Shown here: in pieces, positions 51,229 through 61,500 of the stretch
Numbering within the stretch: position 1 is the first letter of the stretch
Layout of the letters: each line of letters starts with the position of its first letter
NCBI GenBank assembly: GCA_946894095.1
Contig: OX335658.1
Location: 14,189,001 to 14,253,000, forward strand
DNA length: 64,000 nt
Direction of reading: 5' to 3'
Origin: Incurvaria masculella
Lineage: Eukaryota > Arthropoda > Insecta > Lepidoptera > Incurvariidae
Made by a program: the position numbers and the translations under genes
The notes under the pieces: generated by a model
Told to the model about the DNA's origin: nothing
Seen by the model: the letters and a program-made list of their open reading frames with translations, nothing else
Database searches by the model: none

Positions 51229-53401
51229 CAACTTTGGGAGGGAGCATAAAGTAAACACAATGTGTTGCGAGCATTTATATAATTTTGTCTTAAAAATAAA
51301 GAAAAAATAACAGTTTTAATCTATTTTCTTCATCAAGTCGAATGATCAACCTAAATATCTAGTCTTCAAGTTATTAAATAAACCGAACTTCTCAGCAATT
51401 TTTCATTGATCACTCAACCTGTTTCCTTCTGAAGGGATACACTATTTAAAATTATTTTTTAATCAAACAAATCACTTAAAATTTTGTTATCTAAAGTAAA
51501 TGTACCGCAGCACCAACACAACACATTTATAAACAGTAGCGACACTACAGCTAACCATGGGGAAATCTTTCACACGGATCCAGCAGCAATGCTACCGAGT
51601 GTCACTACTGTTCCTTCATATATTGTGGTGCTGTTCTTTTAAGTATAATTCCATCGAGCTGACCAAATAAACCATTGATTTAAGACACTAAAAACGATGG
51701 AGCAGAGCGACAAACCTAGCACAGCCCGAATGTACTTGAATGTGGTCAATTGACATTTGGATACTTAGGGTTACGGCTCACAGTGCCCTTATGGCTGGTC
51801 CGAATGACTCTTAAAACACCAGTCGTTTACGCTGTCAATGATTTCATCAATGAAGTCACATCCATACGTTCATGGTCACGCTTTCATGGTATTGCAGTCT
51901 GAGCGCTGTCAAACAACTGTGAAATCAGACAGTTCTCAGTAGTAAGACAGCCTGTTACGCATTCGACAGCTTATAACGTGTTTATGGCTGGTCCGAATTA
52001 CTCTAAAAGCGCCATTCTTTTATGTATGTAGTCAATTATTTCATCGATAGTTACACCCACAATTTTATGGTGGTCATGCTTTCAGTCTGAGCGCTGTCAA
52101 ACAACTGTCAAATCGGACAGTTCTCAGTAGCAAGACAGAACTCGGTAAGTTTAATTGTTTATCATTTGGATAGTACACTTACTGTGGTCCGAATAATAAG
52201 CGTGCCCAAAATGAAATGGAGCGACTGTTAATTATGCTCAGATCTATGTGCACTATGAGTGTAATTCGGACCACACCCTAACAGCAAAGGACACAAAAGA
52301 TAACACTACCCTAGTGCCTATGACTTAAAACTTCAATATTTACAATAATTTACATCACGAGAGCTGCAAAGCCCCTAATGCTTTCACCTCCGGCTCACTG
52401 TACATAAATATTAAATATTTTACAACAATCTATAGCATATAATTGGGAGGAACATCTGTCACTAATAATGTCTCGTTATTGAACACGTTCCACTGATTAC
52501 AAGGTGGTTATGTTTAAAGTAGATTTTTTTTATCTCCGACATGGTTCTCATACAGAAAGTATATTTGACAGCCTGGTGTAACTATGGCCTAAGTTTACCA
52601 CAGTAACAAAAACACTCCCAAGTTAAAATTTACCACACACACTCTTCACTCGTAGAAAAATCTCCATTTTGAGCTACCTTATGCTACAATTTTTTAGTGT
52701 AACCAGAAAGTGATGGTACAAAACCAACATACAATATTGCATTTTTTTTAATCACCAGAGAACACGCATGGAAATTTGTCACAAAATGTTTTATGTATTC
52801 CAAAGTTTTTCCTCCATTGATGTTCTAATCTTATTCAAAGATAACCAAATGTATGAATAAGGAAATGTTATGGAGATATCACACAATCGAGACAGCGGAA
52901 TAAAGATCTTTCTAGACTGCCAATCTGCAAGTACGTATAGCCGGCATAGCACTGATTTGCAAATATTTATAAAGGTATAATGTACTGGATGGGAATGGAC
53001 CCGATAAACTTAGCCAGTTGATCCTTTAGGGAATTTTCGTATAACAACATTATGTAGTTCCTTTCAAAGTTTCATAAATATTTTACCCATTTTCAACTTA
53101 TCCAATGGTTCCAATATATCCTGACCTCTGTACGCTCAGGTGTCTCCACGAATAAGGCAACCAGCAAATGATTCAATTGTTTCACGCTTTTTTTCAAGTG
53201 TTAGTCAATGTAAGTGTTTGATTGAAATCTTGATTGATGGCCTGTTTCTCAAAGAAGTTTAAAGGTAGAAGTTTTAAAAACCTCAATTACATTTGATTTA
53301 GTTTCATTCTTCGCGATATGGCGACGTCATGAAGAATAAACCATTCCTTAGTTATTTTAACAATTCTTTAGACCAAAGTCTAATGTTTTCTTAATACACA
53401 G
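51229..53401. other. Non-coding stretch with a ~193-bp direct duplication
   Basis: No gene recognised. Two tandem copies of about 193 bp lie at about 51,790-51,982 and 51,983-52,146: both contain TTATGGCTGGTCCGAAT, AGTCTGAGCGCTGTCAAACAACTGT and CAGACAGTTCTCAGTAG-type text. Shorter GGTCCGAAT echoes occur at 52,188 and, inverted, at 52,262. The rest is AT-rich without visible structure. Confidence 0.55.
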
Positions 53402-53777
53402 TGCTTTAGTAAACGTCAAAAATGCTTTATCTGTTTTAATCTCACATAATATGACATTAAGCGCTTACAGCGAGTTATACGACAATAAGGTACTCAACAC
53501 CAAGGGCGAGTTTGACAAATTTGCTCGATCATTCGCACTATTGCTTGATGAAAACTTGAAGTTTGAAACAAATTTGTTCTTTGACGTTGATCGTTTACTC
53601 CACCATACCATACGCATGAAGCAATTTTTTGAGTTTAAATGTGTTTGGACTGAACAAATATTTTTCTACTTTGAATTACTTCTAGATCAGGATCACGTGG
53701 TTTCAACGGTTGGACAAAAAATACACAACAGTCTGAACGTCCCTTTTGATGTTATGGAAAATAAAGTCAACCACTAG
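53402..53777 (+). CDS. Possible terminal exon or small gene, function unknown
   Basis: An open frame runs from a plausible acceptor (TTTTCTTAATACACAG at 53,386-53,401) through an ATG at 53451 to a TAG. From the ATG it encodes 108 residues (MTLSAYSELYDNKVLNTKGE ... NVPFDVMENKVNH); the frame is open 16 codons further upstream. Composition is protein-like (Phe, Leu, Asp and Lys rich, no low complexity), with probable helices such as FDKFARSFALLLDENLKF. I do not recognise the family. It could be a small intronless gene, the last exon of a gene with unseen upstream exons, or chance. No homology could be tested. Confidence 0.35.
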
Positions 53778-54399
53778 CCACATATTGTCACATGCACAGA
53801 TTTATAGAGCAGCGCACGGGGGTGTTGTGGAGTGTGAGGGAGTGGGGTGTGACGCGGAGCGTTACCGCCGTGGCCGGATCAGCCGGCTAGGCCTTGAGGG
53901 CAGCACCTGTCACAACAATATAATGACATCGCAAACGTTTAAAAGAACCTCCGTTTAAACTGATTTTTTGTCATAAAATTCACAAAGGATTCGACACGGA
54001 GCGTAAAACAAAGAAGTAACAAAACAAAAGCAGTGTATCACCATTATTATATGAACATTTCACTTTTGTTATTTCTGTATGTTTTTAAGAGGTTAGAATT
54101 ATCAATTTTCAAGTTACAAGATTTTAAAGTTAACAAAGCGGTAAACAAAACAAGCAATAACTTTCAACATATTAATTTCACTGGTCAGTTCTCTAAACCA
54201 AAAATGTATACTATGAAATGTAGGGTAGAGGTTTTAGGGTTTTGTTAGGTTGAATAGGGATAAATAAGGTTTTTCTTGGATATTGATTTCCGATTAGTAC
54301 TAATCCATGTAGTTCTGTTTCCAAAATGCAATGATAATTTGTTTTTCCGACGTTCGGGTTTTTTATCGTATTTTAACAATATTTAACATAATATGTTAA

Positions 54400-54690
54400 C
54401 ATTTTCCTTTTTTTTTGAGCAACTGGACACGGATGGCAAATACCACATCCACAGTCTTGTCAGCCCGACACACCACATTACCGAAGGAATTAGGTCCCAT
54501 GCCAGGATCTTCCCATTATGCTTTTTATTTTATTATCAACTGGATGGAAAACACGGACATAAACGTTCATTGCTGTTTCGACGATCTTTTCAACCAATGC
54601 GAAGTTAGCAACACGGGTTAGCTTAACACTACCACCTGGTAGGGAAAGGGGATTTGAACCCATGACGTCTGGTAAATAATCAAAGTCCCT
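54400..54690 (-). mobile_element. Family A SINE, diverged
   Basis: Minus-orientation copy: T-run, CTGGACACGGATGGCAAATA, CACCACATTACCGAAGGAATTAGG and GGATTTGAACCCATGACG (B-box complement). The 5' end is degraded. Confidence 0.65.
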
Positions 54691-55596
54691 GCATAAGAGC
54701 CGATCAAATGTTTCCAGGTTTAAATTGAGTATTATTATAATGTCTAGGACCACTGAAGAGATAAGAAAGAACTTGCATGCGGTCGATATCGCGTCCCCGC
54801 TGTATTGCCAAAGGGTTAAAATGGGAATCCTGCAGGATGTCGTATGCCACACAGTCGAAACATCTCCACCGCGCGCGAATTTGCTCTAAAAATGCATTGG
54901 TCAAGTCAGTTCCCACCCACACGAACCCTCCAATACGTCCGCGACTATGCATATGGAGACGGCGGGTCCTATAGGAGGCCCTCACGGTGCAATATCTCCT
55001 TCCCTTGCATCTACGGGTCGGACTATGGACTAGGTAACCACTGCGTTCCTAAATGCGTATATTGCAGAGATTGCAACAATGTACGACCGTTCCGAATTGC
55101 TTATATTCACTGCCGTGAACGTCATTTTGACATAAGGGACGTGACCCTAGACCGCACACAGATCGTACAAGGCGCGCACGGTTGAGAGCATGTGCGCCGT
55201 GTACGCTGTCAAATGGCTGTCATTAAGCGTGTTTATCTGTAGTTCTCTGATCGTATGCACTTGTATTCTGAAATATCTAAGGCCTTTGGCAGTTTGTTAG
55301 TCTAGTTGGACAATTCTAGGCCTGAAATAACAACTCTCGAGACTTACAAGGCATTTTCGAGGTAGTTAGGTTAGGCTCTGACACATATGTCTGCTCAAAC
55401 TCGTTCCGATTCGATATCGTGCGATTGTGGCTATGAGCAGTGATATCAATTCGGAACACAAGTATTCACTGTATTCGCTTTCTCTGCGATCTCTGCAATG
55501 AACGCATTTCGGAACGTACGGAAGGTGAGGTAGTCGTCGGGCGGAGGCAGCGGAGGGGACGGCGGGGCGGCGAGCTAGAGCGACATCTACCGGCGA

Positions 55597-58500
55597 CTAG
55601 TTGTGTGCTCGCACCGACGGCCAGGTGTCGTCGAGGTCGGCGGCGGCGGCAGCGGGCGCGGGCGCGGCGGGGTCGGCGGGGTCGGCGCGCCGGTGCGTGT
55701 ACCGCGGCGGCTCCGCGCGCGACACGCACGCCTCCTCGATATGCACGCCGCACACGTCCGAGCCGGGAATCTCGAACATCACCTCCAGCAGCAGGTTCTC
55801 CTGTCGTATCATAACAATACAAAGTCATTAGAACGGGCTGTAATCCAAAATTGTTTACAGATGGCGCCCAAAGCTCGCCCCCGTCCTCTTGTCATATCAT
55901 ACTAATACAAACTTATTAGAACGAGCTCCGGGAGAGGAGGCCACCCAAAATTGTTTACAGAGGGCACCCCTAGTTCGTCCCTGTGCTCCTGTCATATCAT
56001 GCCAATACACACTCATTAGAATGGGTTCCAATGCACTCCATTTGAACAATGGTTCCATCCAAAATGTTTTGTGGATAGCACCAATAGCTCGCTCCTATCA
56101 AATCGATATTTGTTTTTATCTTCCTACCTAGGATATCTTCCTACTATTTGTTGAACTTATGGTTTTCCGGTGCGTAATGCCGGGGCACTAAAGTTTTCCT
56201 GATGATGCCTCCGGCGTTGGAGGCGAGGCATGTCAGCCTAGTACGGCATTATGCACTGGAAAACCGCAAGTTCAACAAATACTATGTACAGCAACAGTGT
56301 AAACTTAAGCATATATGTGGTTTTCTTCTGTGTTTAAATTGATAGAATCTTTGCTATCTATGCTGCAATTTTACATTGTCGGTTTTTAACCCTTTTTATT
56401 AACTTTTCTAGCGACTTTGTGACACTGGGAAGGCGTCAACGATGTTTGAGGTCAGTTTTTATTAGTTATTCGGCGGTAGGATGTCGAACGAATTCGACGA
56501 GTTCCACTTAAAGCATACAAGATGGTCACACACCATGATGGCGCGAAGGCCGCGAGCGCCCGTCTTCCTCTCCATCGCGAGCTGAGCGATGGCCGTGAGC
56601 GCGTCCGGGCTGAAGCTTAGCTCACACTTGTCCATCGCAAACAGCACTTTGTACTGAGACACCTGCAACGGAAAAGACAATTGTTTTACAAATCACTACG
56701 CTAAGGCTGGTTCCAGAAGGAGATATCACAGTGAAGTTACATCAAAATACGATTAAACATGATACAGAAGTTTAGGTGTAGGGCGCGATTTGAAGTCACC
56801 CTGGCCATATTATCGGCTACATAGAGAGTGGTATGCAAAAGTATTGAGTTGGAAGACAACTTTTGGTCACCCTGACCACACGATAGAATTTTTGGTAAAC
56901 ATTTTCTAGTTGGGCCACCAACGGTTCTGATTTCTTATAAATGACTGGCTATTCAGTAGATTGCTGGAAAGAAGGATATTAAGGGAATATTTAAAGCTCA
57001 CCACTGCGTTTTTAGGCTCTGTCAGTATCCTGACCAGCAGGTCCTGGTTAAGACTGTGGAAGGGCACCAGCACTGGGAATCGACCTACAAATTCCTGCAA
57101 AAAAATAAAAATGCATTAACAAAGAGTTCTATTACGATGTTTCTTCATCTAGGGCAGTACAAGCACCCGCCGCAGAGAATCCGAGCACCCCCTTGTGGTT
57201 GACATTAGGCTTCTGAGAACGAACCGTTTCTCAAACTCATTTCTCTGCCGCACCGACAGGATATGGAACTGTCTACCGGCGGATGCCTTTCCTCATACCT
57301 ATAACCTGGGAGTCTTCAAGCGTAATTTGAATAAGCTCGATAGCTCAGCCATAGTCCGCAAATCCGCTTGCATGGCGTGTTTTTGGCTCTTCTGAGCACC
57401 TTTGGTCCTCAGCACTGCCACCCATACCGGTTTTTCATAATAAAAAAAAAGTTAAGCGGAGACTCTGCACTAAATATTGGTTAATTAGGCTAAAAGATAT
57501 TCTTCGCAACTGCCACTCAATCCAGTGGAGCGGTTCACCTATGCCGATTGTATTTATACCGGTTATATGTACGAGTACCTAACAACATGCTAACTGAGAC
57601 TTGGATACCGTTTCACTTCGGAGTGTCACCTGTGAGTACGGGTATCACTCCAGAGTGTCAACTGTCAGTACGGCTATCACGTCAAGAGTATCAGCTGCAT
57701 ATGTACAGTTATCACGTCATAGTATCGGCTGTATATGTACGGGTATCACGTCATAGTATCGGCTGTATATGTACTGGTAACACGTCGAAGTTTCGGCTGC
57801 AAGTACAGGCGTCTTGTCGGAGTGTCGTTAGTATGTACGAGTATCACATTGGAGTGTCGGCTGTATGTACAAGTATCAAGTCAGAGTTCTAGCGGAATGT
57901 AGGGTGGTAAGTACAGGTATCACGTCGGAGTCAGCTGCATGTACGGGTATGACGTCGGAGTGTCGGCTGTAGGCGCGAGTACAACACGGGAGCAACGGCT
58001 GTACATACAGGTATCAAGTCAGAGTTCTAGCGGTATGTAGGGTGGTAAGTACAGGTACCACGTCAGAGTCAGCTGCATGTACGGGTATGACGTCGGAGTG
58101 TCGGCTGTAGGCGCGAGTACAACACGGGAGCGACGGCTGTACATACAGGTTAGTTAGTTAGTTAGTTGGGCAAAATGTTTTCCGCGCTAAGCCTACTTCA
58201 CAGAGAGGACATTGTGCGTAACAAAGGTGACTATGTAAGCCATCCCAGCTCGTCCCAGAAGTCCAGCATACCCTTTACATTACCACAGGCCTCTGCAAGG
58301 GATCCCGGTGCTCCCAGGGTCTGCGCCCGATGGTCGGCCACACTCTTGCACTCCAACAGTACATGGGCGGTTGTTTCCGTTGTCTCCATGCAGCCACGAC
58401 ATAGAGGGCTGTCCGTCACCCCCAGGTTATGGAGGTGCTTGTTGAGTGAACAATGTCCTGTCATTGTTCCCACCATTGTGCGTAGATCATTTCTTTTCAG

Positions 58501-61500
58501 ATGCAACAGCTTGTGCGTGAGGCGCTTATTGAGGGATGGGATGACCTCTCTGGCCTGCCTGCAATCTACCAGGTGTTTCCATCCGGTATTGTGAAGCATC
58601 TTGGTTCTATCTTGTAGCCAGTTTTTGAGTTGATTAAATGGTATAGGCACTATCGGTTCTGGACCCATTAGTACTGTACTGGATCCTCGTTTGGCCAGTT
58701 CATCTGCAGCGTCATTACCCACAGAGCCACTGTGTCCTCTTATCCACTGCAAAGTTACGTGATTGTTTCTCGCTACTTCTTCTAGGGCGCAATGACATTC
58801 TAGAATTAAGCCCGAGTTAACTTTGTTATTTTTCAGTGCGTTTAGTACAGATGCGCTATCTGAGATAATTCTTATCTTATAGTCGTGCATCTTCCTGGTT
58901 TTGATTGCCTCTGCGGCTCGAATTATGCATATGCTGCGCCTAGGGTTGTTGAGATGTTGATGTTCGCATCTCGGGAGAAGACACCCGCTCCAGTTCCCGA
59001 ATTTGTTTTTGATCCATCTGTGTAGATTCGGATTTCTCTCACCCCTGATTGGTCTGCGAGTTCTTTCTTCAGTTGGATGTGATAGTTTCTTTTAAAGATA
59101 TGGTTGGTAGAAATCTTGTCACAGATTGCCGAGAGCATGGGTACATGGTTCATGAATTCTGTCATAATCCGTGCGTGAGGGACTCCATGATTTTGTTTCC
59201 AGGTTCCTGCGGCTCTTAGCCGGAGAGCTGCTGTAGCGGCTTCCTCCTGTATCAAGTCGGAGTGTCGGCTGTAGGTACAAGTATCAAGACAGTTCTAGCG
59301 GTATGTAGGGTTGGAAGTACAGGTATCACGTCAGAGTCAGCTGCATGTACGGGTACGACATCAAAGTGTCGGCCGTAGGTGCAGGTACAACACGGGAGCG
59401 ACGGCTGTACGTACGGGTATCATGCCGAAGTCGATGAGGTCCCGCGCCTGCACCTTGCGCAGCCACGCGTCGCGCTCGTCGTTCTCGGCGCGCGCGGAGT
59501 CGCTCGGCGACTCGTTGGCGGCGGCCGCCTGCACCGCCGCCCGCCGCCCCGCGCCCGAGTCCCACGACCCGAACCCGAGGTACTTCTCGTTGTTGCGCCG
59601 CTGCACCAACCTTAAGGCGCGAACGGAGAGTTGGAGTTGGAGAGTTATGTAACGATAAAGATTCTCAATGAGCATTACGACTATAATATTTAGTTTGACG
59701 GCTTACCGCATGTGTGAGGAGCAGGACGTGCTCGACGTTTTGGAGCCTCACATGGGCTCCATCTTTAGGAAAACGTGCCTGTCGCACATGAGCCCATGTG
59801 AGGCTCCGAAACGACGAGCAGCACGTCCTGCTCCTCACACGCGCGGTAAGCCGTCAAACTAAATATTATAGTTATGTCCCACGTAAGTTTTAAAATAGAG
59901 CATTACGACTGCCCAGAACTGCGGAACCTCTTCACTAGAAACTACAAATAATCATCTCCGAGGTCATAGCCTAAAGCTCAATGCCACTGTGAGCTTTACA
60001 AACCCTGGACAACACTTCCTGTCGAATAGAGCAATGGAAATGTGGAACAAACTCCCTGAAGATGTCATTCGAGCACCCACCACCAATTCTTTTAAAACAG
60101 GCTTGACAAACATCTAAAAACACTAAACTAAAGTAACCGTAATAACAAAGCACCAGTGAACCCAGACATGAACACATCAGCTTAGGCTGCTTGGTCATCA
60201 AATAAATAAATAACGATTTAGATGGAAAACGGTAAAATGGAGGGAAAATAAAAAACGAGCTTTCCAGAATGTTTACGTCAAAGGGTTTTCCGCGGCTTAC
60301 TAATACTTACCTCTACCTGCCATTTAGCATTTATAGTCTTGCGTTTCATCTGAATGGGAGAGAAAGGAATGTACGCTGAGGGGATTATAACCAACACCGC
60401 TTTGGTTAAGAGGTGCCGACAAAGAGTGGTCAGTATCTTTACTTATTATTTTATAGCTCCCCAATATGTATCGTGGTCCTACGCCTGTTAGGTCTGTTGT
60501 TCAGCGATGTCCAGTTAAGGACCAACCTATAACTGTGGTTTTAATGTACCGTGCGATTTTATACCCCTTCTAAACCAGGCTGCCATGAAGAGGCATGTGG
60601 TTGCCAGGGTTTGCCACATGGTTGCACGTTAATTAACCTTTTTCCATTCTGTTGTATCAAAAGAAGTAAAATTATAATTCCGTCGGTTCCAAGTAGGTGT
60701 GTGGCTGCAAAACCTCAAATTAAATTATGAGTAACGAACAGCTGACGGTTACTCGATTTTTGTGTCCCATCTGCCGAGCTCCAGACTGCGATGAGACTGA
60801 CCTGTCGAGTCCGTTGTAGGCCCCGCTAGCGACGAACAGTATGTTGGTCGTGTCGACCTGCACCGCGTCGCCGCGCAGCTTGCGCGAGTTCCGCTCCGGC
60901 ACCGACACCACCGCGCCTTCCAGCATCTTGAGCATGCCCTGCTGGACGCCCTCGCCTGCGGCATGTATCGTATGTGTAGTTTGAGCGGCTCGTAGCCTAG
61001 TGGCGCGAGGACTGGCCTAGCATACCAGAGGTCTGGGTTCAATTCCTCGCCCTGACATGCACCACTTTCTTTCTCTTTCCGAGTTCGATAAGTGCATTTT
61101 CGTCACGCACGCGAGCTGCTCCATGGTTCGGAATCCATGTAAAACTGTAGGTCCCGTTCCCCTACTAGGTGGTAGGGTTTAAGCCCGCCCCTGTTGGTAC
61201 CATCGCATTGGATGAAAAGATGGGCGAAGCGGCAATGAAAAATTGTCCGTGTTTTCCATCCAGTTCATTGTAGCCGTGCTCATAAAGGGAAGGTCCTGGC
61301 ATGGCACCTAATTCCATCGGGAATGTGGTGTATTGGGCTAATATTATAACGATAGTTGTGTGGTATTAGCCATCCATGTCGGATTGCATAAAAAAAATCG
61401 TCCAATTAGTTGACCTCGAATCCCAAGGCCCAGCCCAAGACTACTTAAGGTGTGCCCGTAAGCATCAGAAAATGTCGCTCCCATACAAACGTAGTTTACT

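Noticed and set aside
54704..54985. Minus-strand ORF with LQDSHFNPLAIQRGRDIDRM
   Set aside because: Protein-like in places but no family, start or splice context; may be a transposon relic.
54844..55185. Plus-strand ORF with several Cys
   Set aside because: No recognisable motif spacing; likely chance frame.
60982..61060. tRNA gene
   Set aside because: A- and B-box-like motifs are present but no cloverleaf; the sequence is one of many copies of a tRNA-derived SINE.
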